Assembly: GCA_020072655.1 (NCBI GenBank)
Contig: JAIQGH010000016.1
Span: 1 to 52,813, forward strand
Reading direction: 5' to 3'
Source of the DNA: Terriglobia bacterium
GTDB lineage: Bacteria; Acidobacteriota; Terriglobia; UBA7540
Length of the DNA: 52,813 bases
Shown: positions 7,610 to 14,973 of the stretch, in pieces
Numbering within the stretch: position 1 is the stretch's first letter
How the letters are laid out: each line of letters opens with the position of its first letter
The notes under the pieces: generated by a model
What the model was told of the DNA's origin: nothing
Database searches by the model: none
What the model saw: only the letters and a program-made list of their open reading frames with translations
Program-made: the position numbers and the translations under genes

Positions 7610-9232
7610 ATGATGATGGCGCTCATGCGGCGCACCAAGGTTCAGGAGGCGGATTTTCTGGTGGTCGGAAGCGGCATCGCCGGCGTGCGGGCCGCCATCG
7701 AGCTCGCCCGCGCCGGCCGTGTGCTAGTGCTGAGCAAAGGCGAACTCTATGAATCGAGCACCGAATACGCTCAGGGCGGCATTGCCGCCGCGCTCGGCGA
7801 AGATGACGAGGTCTCGCTGCACCTTCACGACACGCTCCAAGCCGGAGACGGGTTGTGTCGCGAGGAAGCTGTCCGCATTCTGGTCGAGGAAGGCCCCCGC
7901 CTCATCCACGAATTGATCGAATGGGGGATGAAGTTTGACCGCAACGGCACCAAGCTGGCGTTCACTCGCGAAGGAGCCCACAGCCGGTCCCGAGTCCTGC
8001 ATGCCCACGGCGATTCCACGGGCCGGGAGATTCTCCGCGCCCTGATGGCGAAGGCGAAATCTCTGCGCGCCATCCAGCTTCAGCCGTATGCGTTCGCCGT
8101 CGATCTCCTCATGGAAGGCGAGCGCGTGGCGGGCGTCGAATACCTCGACGAAAAGACAGGCGCGCTGAACCAAGTGCGGGCGAGAGCTGTCCTGCTCGCT
8201 ACCGGCGGGATGGGGCAGGTTTACAAGGAGACCACCAATCCGTCGGTCGCGACCGGCGACGGGGTGGCCATTGCCGGGCGCGCGGGCGCGATGCTCAGCG
8301 ATCTGGAATTCGTGCAATTCCACCCCACGGCGCTCTATGTCAAAGGCGCTCCCCGCTTCCTGCTTTCGGAAGCGCTGCGCGGTGAGGGCGGGCAGTTGCG
8401 CAACATCGACCTCGAGCGCTTCATGCCGCGCTATCACGAGGCGGCAGAGCTGGCCCCGCGCGACGTTGTTTCGCGCGCCATCGTCATGGAGATGCAGCGC
8501 AACCAGACCGAGTTCGTTTACCTTGACCTGACCGGCCTGGACCCCGAGCACGTCAAGAGGCGATTTCCCCGCATCTATTCGACCTGCCTGGAATACAACC
8601 TCGATATCACGGCCGATCTAATGCCCGTCCGGCCGGCGGCGCATTACGCCATGGGCGGTGTGGCGACCGACCTGCGCGGGGCGACGGATCTTGCAGGGCT
8701 TTATGCGGCTGGTGAAGTGGCGGCCACCGGCGTCCACGGGGCCAACCGCCTGGCCAGTAATTCCCTGCTGGCCATGGCGGAGGGGGAGACGAGCGCGGCC
8801 GCCGCCCCGCCGGAAAAGTCACAGACCCCGACGGCCGTTCCGAGCCTCGGCGGAGAGGCATCGCCCGTGGAACTCGAGAAAACTCTCACGACGGTGCGCG
8901 ACGTGATGTGGGAAAAGGTGGGCATCATTCGCAAGGGGAAAGAACTGAGTGAAGCCGTCAACCGCCTCCAGTCCTTGGCGGTGCCGCTACCTGCCACACC
9001 TTCGCGTCAGTACTACGAATTGATTAACATCCTGGAAGTGGCGCGCGCTATCGCGCGCTCGGCGCTCGCTCGGGAGGAAAGCCGCGGCGCCCATTACCGC
9101 ACCGACTTCCCTCTCAAGGCCGACGCCAAACCTCCCCGCCATTCCTTCCTCTCGCGAGACACCGGCGTTCAGTTCAGCGTGGAGATCCCGAGGCGGGCGG
9201 GAAGCTCCGCCGCCGGGGCCCGCGACCGCTGA
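7610..9232 (+). CDS. nadB: L-aspartate oxidase
   Basis: FAD enzyme that oxidises L-aspartate to iminoaspartate, the first step of NAD synthesis with NadA. Visible are the Rossmann motif VVGSGIAGVRAAIELA, EYAQGGIAAAL, HSRSRVLHAHGDSTGREI, the active-site FHPTAL, RDVVSRAIVMEM and GLYAAGEVAATGVHGANRLASNSLL. After SNSLL the usual E(G/C)LV(F/Y)G segment is replaced by AMAEGE and an Ala/Pro-rich stretch, an unusual spot. The first in-frame ATG is used; ATG 7616 (MALMRR) lies at a better distance from GAAAGG and may be the real start. nadA and nadC are not in view. Confidence 0.92.
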   Translation: MMMALMRRTKVQEADFLVVGSGIAGVRAAIELARAGRVLVLSKGELYESSTEYAQGGIAAALGEDDEVSLHLHDTLQAGDGLCREEAVRILVEEGPRLIHELIEWGMKFDRNGTKLAFTREGAHSRSRVLHAHGDSTGREILRALMAKAKSLRAIQLQPYAFAVDLLMEGERVAGVEYLDEKTGALNQVRARAVLLATGGMGQVYKETTNPSVATGDGVAIAGRAGAMLSDLEFVQFHPTALYVKGAPRFLLSEALRGEGGQLRNIDLERFMPRYHEAAELAPRDVVSRAIVMEMQRNQTEFVYLDLTGLDPEHVKRRFPRIYSTCLEYNLDITADLMPVRPAAHYAMGGVATDLRGATDLAGLYAAGEVAATGVHGANRLASNSLLAMAEGETSAAAAPPEKSQTPTAVPSLGGEASPVELEKTLTTVRDVMWEKVGIIRKGKELSEAVNRLQSLAVPLPATPSRQYYELINILEVARAIARSALAREESRGAHYRTDFPLKADAKPPRHSFLSRDTGVQFSVEIPRRAGSSAAGARDR

Positions 9233-9330
9233 AGCCCTTTTGCTCACCCGCACGACGCCCTCCGCGATGCCGCGCCTGCCCGCGCTTCCTCCCGGATGGC
9301 CGCGGAGATTCAATTCCCCAATTGAAAGTG

Positions 9331-10245
9331 TCAGGCGCGCGGAGCTCCCGAACGTAGCGAGGCGAGAATAGTAATCAGCAGTATCACACTGATGATCCCC
9401 AGGGAAAGGAGTGTGGGGATCTTGTAGAACTCAGCAGCAAGCATTTTGGCGCCCACAAATACCAGTATGAAGGACAAGCCCTGGCGCAGGTACCGGAAAC
9501 GCCGAATCGCTCCCGCCAGCACGAAATAGAGTGAGCGCAGGCCCAAAATGGCGAAGATGTTCGAGGTGTAGACGATGAAAGGGTCGAGAGTGACTGAAAA
9601 CACTGCGGGAATCGAATCCACAGCGAACAGCACGTCAGTTGTCTCGACCATCAGGAGCACCAGCAGCAGCGGCGTGGCGAGCCGCCGGCCTTCATGCCGA
9701 ACGAAAAACGCCGCCCCCTGGTACCCTGGCGTCATAGGAAAGATGCGGCGGGCCAGCCGGACCACGGGGTTACGCTCGGGCTGGACCTTCTCCTGCGGCC
9801 GCGAAAAGAATCGGACGCCGGTAACAACCAGGAAGGCTCCGAAGATGTAAAGGACCCAGTGAAAGCGCGCCACCAGCGCCACGCCGGCCGCGATGAAGGC
9901 CGCCCGCATGATCAACGCGCCGACGATTCCCCAGAAGAGGACGCGATATTGGAATTCACCGCCCACTCCCATATACGCAAAAATCACAGCGAAGACCAAC
10001 ACGTTGTCCATGGAGAGTGACACTTCCAGGACGTACCCGGTCAGGAATTCCAGCGCCGGCTGCCCGCCACGCCAGAAGTAGATCCCCAGGTTGAACAGGA
10101 CGGCGAGCGTCACCCAGAAGACGTACCAGCCTGCGGCTTCGCGGAAAGACAGCTTGTGCGGGTGGCGCTGTAAGATTCCGAGATCGAGCGCCAGCAGGAA
10201 AAGGACGAAGACCGTGAACAGAATCAGGGCAGGAATCTCACTCAT
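9331..10245 (-). CDS. TerC-family integral membrane protein
   Basis: 304 residues with about eight hydrophobic segments. Family motifs are present: LEVSLSMDNVLVFAVIF in the first half and TTDVLFAVDSIPAVFSVTLDPFIVYTSN in the second, with the paired acidic residues inside membrane helices thought to handle metal ions. Family members are tied to tellurite resistance or to manganese/calcium export; which applies is not visible. No yybP-ykoY-type leader was found upstream. It lies 75 bases after the M28 peptidase gene on the same strand. Confidence 0.9.
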   Translation of the reverse strand: MSEIPALILFTVFVLFLLALDLGILQRHPHKLSFREAAGWYVFWVTLAVLFNLGIYFWRGGQPALEFLTGYVLEVSLSMDNVLVFAVIFAYMGVGGEFQYRVLFWGIVGALIMRAAFIAAGVALVARFHWVLYIFGAFLVVTGVRFFSRPQEKVQPERNPVVRLARRIFPMTPGYQGAAFFVRHEGRRLATPLLLVLLMVETTDVLFAVDSIPAVFSVTLDPFIVYTSNIFAILGLRSLYFVLAGAIRRFRYLRQGLSFILVFVGAKMLAAEFYKIPTLLSLGIISVILLITILASLRSGAPRA

Positions 10246-10320
10246 ATCTTGGGGCGCCGTGAAACAGTCAGGTCCTTGTACACGGACGGCCGGCGTCCTG
10301 CGCGCGGCAGGTGCCGTGCC

Positions 10321-11244
10321 TCATTTCAGGCGAGTCTTTTCCAGTTCATCCAGCGTGGCCACAGCCACTCGGCCCACGATGGTTAGACTGATTGGGCTGC
10401 ATTTGTCCAGGGTGTCCCGGGCGGTGTGCCAGTAACGGTTGTCCGGCCCGTAGTCAAAGTCCAACAGATCAGTCGCCGCAACCCCGGCGTTCACAAAGGG
10501 AATGTGATCGTCCTCGTAAGCTCGCGGCTCATCCAGGAAATACTTTCCGTATCCTAGCCGTTGGGCGCTTCGGAACACCAGGTCGGTCAGCCAGGGCGTG
10601 GAGTTGTATTCGCGGTGGATGTTCAGGCGCGCATCCGCGATCATGTCCACGAGAATCATGGCCTCGAGGCGGCTCAATTCGCCGTCCGCGGTGAGCTTCT
10701 GGGCAAGGTGGCGGCTGCCATACAGGCCGTCGGTTTCCGTGAACTGCTGAAAGGCCTCCTCGCCATCAAAGAAGACCAGCCAGTAGGTAAAGCCGTTTTT
10801 TCGGCCCGCGAGGACTCGCGCCATCTCCAGCAGGAAAGCGGCGCTCGAGCCGCCGTCATTGGCGCCCACGAAAGGAAAATCGTCGAATCGCTTGGTTTCG
10901 TAATGCCCGGCGAGGATGACGACCTGCGGTCGCGCCCCGGGAATTCGCCCGATCACGTTCACCATGGGGACACGGCCCAGGGGCGTCGCGGCATCGAAGC
11001 GGTCTTCCTCCGCAGCAACTCGTGCCTCGTGCAGCCCGCGCAGAATAACCTTGCGCGCCTCTTCGAGAGCCCTCGAGCCCGATGGCCGCGGACCCAACGC
11101 GACCAGGCGCTTCAGGTCCCCGAAGGCTCGCCCGCCATTGAAGGTTAGTGGCTCAGCAGCGCAAGAGGAGGCAACGAGCAGGAGCCAAAGGCAGGAGGCC
11201 CAGCCGAGCCGGCTCTCCCAACGTCTACCCCTAAGCCTGCTCAT
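10321..11244 (-). CDS. M28-family zinc protein, glutaminyl-peptide cyclotransferase-like
   Basis: 307 residues: an N-terminal hydrophobic export signal ending at LLVASSCAAE (a weak lipobox), then an M28 fold. Motifs closely follow glutaminyl cyclase, not general aminopeptidases: GANDGGSSAAFLLEMAR (zinc Asp), FFDGEEAF...DGLYGSRHLA (zinc Glu), YEDDHIPFVNAGV and YWHTARDTLDKC (zinc His). The likely reaction is cyclisation of N-terminal glutamine to pyroglutamate on exported proteins. It overlaps the tatC end by 14 bases, which places it in a Tat export operon. General M28 aminopeptidase activity remains possible. Confidence 0.82.
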   Translation of the reverse strand: MSRLRGRRWESRLGWASCLWLLLVASSCAAEPLTFNGGRAFGDLKRLVALGPRPSGSRALEEARKVILRGLHEARVAAEEDRFDAATPLGRVPMVNVIGRIPGARPQVVILAGHYETKRFDDFPFVGANDGGSSAAFLLEMARVLAGRKNGFTYWLVFFDGEEAFQQFTETDGLYGSRHLAQKLTADGELSRLEAMILVDMIADARLNIHREYNSTPWLTDLVFRSAQRLGYGKYFLDEPRAYEDDHIPFVNAGVAATDLLDFDYGPDNRYWHTARDTLDKCSPISLTIVGRVAVATLDELEKTRLK

Positions 11245-12049
11245 GCCGCCGCGCTCGCTTCTTCCTCAGATAGACAAGCCAAGAGAGACCAATGCTGAGG
11301 ATATAGAGACCCACCATCGGGACCCAAAGGATGAACACCGTGGCCAGGTCCGGAGTGGGAGCGATCGCCGCCGCGATCACGGCCGTCACCAGGACCGCAT
11401 AGCGGACGTTCCTGAGCAGGAACCTGGGGGTGACGATCCCAAACAGCGAGAGGATCAAGATCACAACCGGCAACTCGAAGACCAACCCCACGCCGACGAT
11501 GATCGTGGTGACCAGCTTCCAGTATTGATCGATGGTGATGAAGGGTTGAAACCGGTGGCCAAACTCCACCAGGAATTTCAGCGCCGGCGGCAGCGCCATC
11601 CGATGGGCAAATAACCCGCCTCCGATGAAGAGGCCGCTGGTCAGGAGAACGAAGGGCCAGATGTAGCGCTTCTCATGCCGATAGAGTCCCGGCGAGATGA
11701 AGAGCCAGAGTTGGTAAAGAACGTAGGGCGAAGCCAGGAAGAGACCGGCAACGGCGGAAAGCTTGATGTAAAGATTGAACGGGTCGATGGGGTTGGTGTA
11801 AACAAGCTTGTCGGACATGTGCAGGCTGCGCAGGGTGTCGGTAAGGGGCTTGGCGAGGTACGCGTAGATGTGGTCGGAGAAGTAGAAGCAGATGCCGAAG
11901 GCGATGACGATGGCGAGAATCGACCGAATCAGCCGCTGGCGTAGTTCTTCGAGATGCTCGAAGAACGACATCTGCTTGCCGTCAATATGTTCTTCTTCAG
12001 GGTCTTGGTTCGGGTTCTTCGTGGGCGGGTTCTGAATGGTTGTGGCCAT
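11231..12049 (-). CDS. tatC: Sec-independent protein translocase TatC
   Basis: Six-helix inner-membrane core of the twin-arginine translocase. MSFFEHLEELRQRLIRSI is the typical start of TatC, with FYFSDHIYAYLAKPL and the helices following. The annotated ATG (12049) lies inside tatA by 53 bases and adds a charged 26-residue leader (MATTIQ...DGK). The alternative ATG 11971 (MSFFEHL) would start after the tatA stop and match the usual N-terminus, so the true start is open. Several proteins in the window carry Tat-type signals (18798-21125, 26213-27439, 39866-42460). Confidence 0.93.
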   Translation of the reverse strand: MATTIQNPPTKNPNQDPEEEHIDGKQMSFFEHLEELRQRLIRSILAIVIAFGICFYFSDHIYAYLAKPLTDTLRSLHMSDKLVYTNPIDPFNLYIKLSAVAGLFLASPYVLYQLWLFISPGLYRHEKRYIWPFVLLTSGLFIGGGLFAHRMALPPALKFLVEFGHRFQPFITIDQYWKLVTTIIVGVGLVFELPVVILILSLFGIVTPRFLLRNVRYAVLVTAVIAAAIAPTPDLATVFILWVPMVGLYILSIGLSWLVYLRKKRARRHEQA

Positions 12050-12260
12050 AGTGTGGAGCGGAGTCCGACGCTCCTTCCGAATGGCGGTCCAGATTGCGAA
12101 TCTCTTCCTCGAAGGAGTTCCTCAGTTCATTCGACGCCCGACGCAGCTCGCCCAGCCCTTTTCCCAGGACGCGCGCAATGTCGGGCAACTTCTTCGGCCC
12201 GAAAAGCAGGAAGGCTACGAAGAGGATAAAGCCGATCGAGAAGATGTCGCCACCGAACAA
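11997..12260 (-). CDS. tatA: Twin-arginine translocase TatA/TatB-like subunit
   Basis: 87 residues: one N-terminal membrane helix (IFSIGFILFVAFLLFGPKKLPDIAR), an amphipathic helix (LGKGLGELRRASNELRNSF), then an acidic His/Glu/Pro-rich tail. FGPKKLP is the family hinge. The start is TTG at 12260, supported by GGGGGAGAGG five bases upstream. Whether it acts as TatA or TatB is unclear; only one such gene is seen, so it may serve both roles. First gene of tatA-tatC-M28. Confidence 0.9.
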   Translation of the reverse strand: MFGGDIFSIGFILFVAFLLFGPKKLPDIARVLGKGLGELRRASNELRNSFEEEIRNLDRHSEGASDSAPHYGHNHSEPAHEEPEPRP

Positions 12261-12339
12261 GGAAACCTCTCCCCCTAGCGATGATAGGAGACCCCTCGGG
12301 GGTTGTCAAGCAGCGTCGCAGAATCTCGAATGCGGAATT

Positions 12340-12648
12340 CTATCTTCTTTTCACTCCCTCCCCGTGCGCGGGGGCAACGTTCTGCCGGGGATGGCGCGCC
12401 ACGCTCCTACTGTCTACTCCCCCTTCGAGGAATTCAATCAATTCTTCACGAGTAAACCCGGCTTCCCGCAGCAGGGCGAGCAAGGTCCCTTTGGGAATAT
12501 CGCGATTGTGCCGGGGAACCACGGCGCGTCGTCGCAAGTTCGGATGTTAGAAGACAAAGTGGCTGCCCGACGTGTGGTCGAGAATGAAGCCGTGGCGTTC
12601 CAGGAAGCGGATGACGGCGCGCGGTCTAACGCTGGGTAGTCTCGGCAT
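12340..12648 (-). pseudogene. hicA: HicA-like mRNA interferase, broken by an in-frame stop
   Basis: Reading from ATG 12648 gives MPRLPSVRPRAVIRFLERHG, then FILDHTSGSHFVF, a TAA at 12549-12547, then HPNLRRRAVVPRHNRDIPKGTLLALLREAGFTREELIEFL in the same frame. That is a whole HicA fold (double-stranded-RNA-binding-like, with the GSH histidine) with one codon replaced by stop; a CAA-to-TAA change would suffice. It overlaps the hicB end by 23 bases. As it stands the toxin would stop after ~33 residues. About 23 residues after EFLEGG look like run-on sequence. Confidence 0.75.
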
Positions 12649-12877
12649 GCTCGAGGTCGAGGGAGGTCAGCAGTGTTTCGTCGTCGGAGGGAATGGGTTC
12701 GCCGTGCTTCTGAAGGCTCTGGATGTAGCCGGCGATGGCGTCCCGGGCCATCTCTTTGGCTTCGGCGAGCGTCCGCCCGTAGGTCACGCAACCGGGCAGC
12801 GCGGGCACCAACGCCGTAAATCCCCCCTCGGGCTCAGGCCGGAGAACAATATTGAAATGGCGGCGCCTTCTCTTCAT
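12626..12877 (-). CDS. hicB: HicB-family antitoxin
   Basis: 83 residues matching the HicB partial RNase-H-like fold: FNIVLRPEPEGGFTALVPALPGCVTYGRTLAEAKEMARDAIAGYI. It is the short form without a C-terminal DNA-binding domain. It would bind and neutralise HicA. It lies upstream of and overlaps the hicA reading frame (hicB-hicA order). Because hicA carries a stop, the antitoxin may now be an orphan. Confidence 0.85.
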   Translation of the reverse strand: MKRRRRHFNIVLRPEPEGGFTALVPALPGCVTYGRTLAEAKEMARDAIAGYIQSLQKHGEPIPSDDETLLTSLDLEHAETTQR

Positions 12878-12952
12878 GACGCAGGTCTACACCAAAATGC
12901 GGGCGGATTCTCAGCCCATGACAGCAAGCTGGCGCAGGGTCCGGCTTTTTCG

Positions 12953-12992
12953 GACTCTGCGGTTCGTGGACGTGAAAATGGGCCGCAGAGTC
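12953..12992. repeat. Inverted repeat with GCAGAG-type arms
   Basis: 10-bp perfect arms GACTCTGCGG/CCGCAGAGTC separated by 20 bases, in the 169-base gap between hicB and ilvE. The GCAGAG core matches arms in the 25.4-26.1 kb repeat cluster, but the GTAGCGC flank is missing. Confidence 0.5.
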
Positions 12993-13046
12993 TCTGAAAG
13001 GCAAGACTCCGCACCGCACATTTACTGGCGACTGACAATTCAAGAC

Positions 13047-13991
13047 TCACCGGCTGGTGGTGACGGGCTGTGCACAGAGGGTGAGCCAGGCGTACTTGTC
13101 TTCGGCGCGGCCTTCGACGATGGAAAGGAAACGCTCTTGGAGCTTCTTGGTGATGGGGCCGGGCTTGCCGGCGCCGACCGCGATGCGGTCCACGGAGCGG
13201 ATCGGCGTAATCTCCGCCGCGGTGCCGGTAAAGAAGACCTCGTCGGCGATGTAAAGGATTTCACGCGCCAGCGCCTGCTCGATGACCTCGAAGCCCAGCT
13301 CGCGCGCCAGGGTGATGACCGAGTCGCGCGTGATACCGGGCAAGATGGCGGAGGCGAGGGGCGGCGTGTAGACCTTCCCGTCGCGCACGATAAAGATATT
13401 CTCGCCACTGCCTTCGCTGATGTGGCCGGAGACATCGAGCGCGATCCCTTCCGTGTAGCCGTTGGTGAGGGCTTCCATTTTGATGAGCTGCGCGTTCATG
13501 TAATTGGAAGCGGCCTTGGCCATGGCCGGCAGGGTGTTCGGCGCCATGCGGTGCCAGGAGGCAACGCAAACATCCACACCCTGACTCAGGGCTTCGGCGC
13601 CCAGGTACTTTCCCCACCGCCAGGCGAGCAGATAGATCTCGATGGGATTCTTGAGGGCGCTAACACCGGCCTCGCCGTAACCGCGGAAGATGACGGGACG
13701 AATATAGCAGTGTTGCGCCTTGTTCGTCCGCACCAGTTCCACCATGGCCTGCTGGAGTTGCTCGCGCGAGTAGGCGAGTTCCATACGGTAAACTTTGCAG
13801 GAATTGACCAGCCGGTCAGTATGCTCCTTCAGACGGAAGATGGCGGGACCTTGTGGCGTGTCGTAGCAGCGGATGCCTTCGAACAGGCAGGAGGCGTAGC
13901 TCACCACGTGTGAGGCGACGTGAATGGTGGCATCCTTCCAGGGAATGAATTCACCGTTGTGCCAGACGTGCTCGTAATAATCGATCGCCAT
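13047..13991 (-). CDS. ilvE: Branched-chain amino acid aminotransferase
   Basis: PLP enzyme (fold type IV) that interconverts Leu/Ile/Val and their 2-oxo acids. ATG 13991 (MAIDYYEHVWHNGEF) is preceded by GGAGAGGATCCC, so the longer frame beginning at 14315 is not used. At 314 residues it has the family length. Visible are FEGIRCYD, YIRPVIFRGYG, the PLP lysine Lys159 in LPAMAKAASNY, EGSGENIFIVRDG and the phosphate-binding FFTGTAAEITPI. The 5' leader contains a strong hairpin and an extended -10 box. Confidence 0.95.
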   Translation of the reverse strand: MAIDYYEHVWHNGEFIPWKDATIHVASHVVSYASCLFEGIRCYDTPQGPAIFRLKEHTDRLVNSCKVYRMELAYSREQLQQAMVELVRTNKAQHCYIRPVIFRGYGEAGVSALKNPIEIYLLAWRWGKYLGAEALSQGVDVCVASWHRMAPNTLPAMAKAASNYMNAQLIKMEALTNGYTEGIALDVSGHISEGSGENIFIVRDGKVYTPPLASAILPGITRDSVITLARELGFEVIEQALAREILYIADEVFFTGTAAEITPIRSVDRIAVGAGKPGPITKKLQERFLSIVEGRAEDKYAWLTLCAQPVTTSR

Positions 13992-14021
13992 GGGATCCTC
14001 TCCGCCGGTCCGGATTTCATC

Positions 14022-14052
14022 GGCTGGATTCCACCTCGAGGTGAGTCCAGCC
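14022..14052 (-). promoter_or_regulatory. Hairpin in the ilvE 5' leader
   Basis: Long imperfect hairpin: 7-bp arms GGCTGGA/TCCAGCC enclose a second palindrome around CACCTCGAGGTG. It lies between the -10 box (14071-14076) and the ilvE ribosome site, so it is in the transcribed leader. No T-tract follows, so it is not a simple terminator. Confidence 0.45.
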
Positions 14053-14070
14053 TCGCACTCCAATCGCAAA

Positions 14071-14080
14071 ATTATAGCAC
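14071..14080 (-). promoter_or_regulatory. Extended -10 promoter element of ilvE
   Basis: On the minus strand GTGCTATAAT gives a consensus TATAAT with an upstream TGn. No good -35 box is seen, as is usual for extended -10 promoters. The same 12-base string recurs upstream of the TPR gene at 35748-38372. Confidence 0.55.
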
Positions 14081-14532
14081 GAAGGGTTTGACATGCTTCT
14101 GGAACCGCCGCGAAATCTGAGGATTGTCTCTCCTCGGGACCTGGTTTTTGGCCTGCCGGCATTCGACACGCTGAGCGGTTTTTGCGTGCGGGACACGCGC
14201 TGGCGATTGACGGGCCGCATGAATCGCGAGGGTGGTTCGGAACGGACAGGGTCGGTATTCGGTTGCGGCGCGGGTGGGCATCGCGATCGCAGCGCCAGCC
14301 CGCTTTCACCGACACTCCATCATTTAGTCAGATGCGCTCCGCCGACAGACCGGTTATGGGGAATTCCCCCTAGAAAAACTTATGCGGGCAACAAATATTT
14401 CTTTCTTGCATCGAATCAGAGTGTAGTGGAATATTGTTCACTACAGGCCGCGAGCGCCGTAGCGCCGCGGTCGTGGGGAGAAGCGGTTACCAGAGCGGGG
14501 GTTTTGAAGCCGCCGCTCAAGGAACCGGCAGG
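14081..14532 (+). promoter_or_regulatory. Gap before the AAA+ operon with operator-like palindrome at 14422-14445
   Basis: About 450 bases without a convincing gene. A GGGGAATTCCCC palindrome lies near 14355. The main feature is an inverted repeat TGTAGTG-N10-CACTACA (14422-14428 and 14439-14445) around an AT-rich core, about 90 bases before ATG 14533. The size and symmetry suit a dimeric repressor. It is not the CIRCE/HrcA element. A TTGCAT at 14407-14412 could be a -35 box. Confidence 0.45.
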
Positions 14533-14955
14533 ATGGCCTTCATTCGCAAACGCGGCGGTGCTTACTACCTGGTGCACAGCGTCCGGAAGAAAGGCCGGGT
14601 GCGCCAGCTTTATCTGGCGCGGCTGGGGCCGCGGCCGCGCATTTCTGAGGAAGTCATCCGAGGGGTGAGGACCCAGCATCCCTTCCTTCATGTGAAGTGG
14701 GACGAATTGAAGGCGAAGGCCGCGCGTGACCTCGTGCAGCCGTTGGCCAACAACTCGCAGTACCTCCGTGATCTGCTCTCGTCGGTTCGGAACCTTCATA
14801 TGGATATTGCGGACTTACATCTGCCCGTTCTCGGAATGACCCATGACCCGGACCTCACGGCCGAACTGACGACGGGTCTGAAGTTGCTTCGAACGACGCT
14901 GGATGTGAAGCTGGCCCAACTCCGCAAAGGAGGGTATCCGGCACTGCGAAGTTAG
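14533..14955 (+). CDS. Conserved-looking protein of unknown function upstream of Clp-type ATPase
   Basis: Starting at ATG 14533 it gives 140 residues. The first ~40 (MAFIRKRGGAYYLVHSVRKKGRVRQLYLARLG) are basic and beta-rich and recall the N-terminal segment of some IS1634-type transposases, but no transposase core follows. The rest is helical and amphipathic (LLSSVRNLHMDIADLHLP, LTTGLKLLRTTLDVKLAQLRKGG). Its stop is 18 bases before the ATPase start, so the pair is probably one operon and the protein may be an adaptor. I do not recognise the family. Confidence 0.6.
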   Translation: MAFIRKRGGAYYLVHSVRKKGRVRQLYLARLGPRPRISEEVIRGVRTQHPFLHVKWDELKAKAARDLVQPLANNSQYLRDLLSSVRNLHMDIADLHLPVLGMTHDPDLTAELTTGLKLLRTTLDVKLAQLRKGGYPALRS

Positions 14956-14973
14956 TGTAGGGAGGTTACTGCG

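Noticed and set aside
10246-10320. yybP-ykoY manganese riboswitch upstream of terC
   Set aside because: The gap is only 75 bases and lacks the conserved GGGGAGUA-type elements.
14422-14445. CIRCE (HrcA operator) before a Clp-type gene
   Set aside because: The palindrome TGTAGTG-N10-CACTACA does not match TTAGCACTC-N9-GAGTGCTAA.
14093-14668. Plus-strand frame of 191 codons between ilvE and the AAA+ operon
   Set aside because: No ribosome site or family features; it overlaps the better supported gene at 14533 in another frame.
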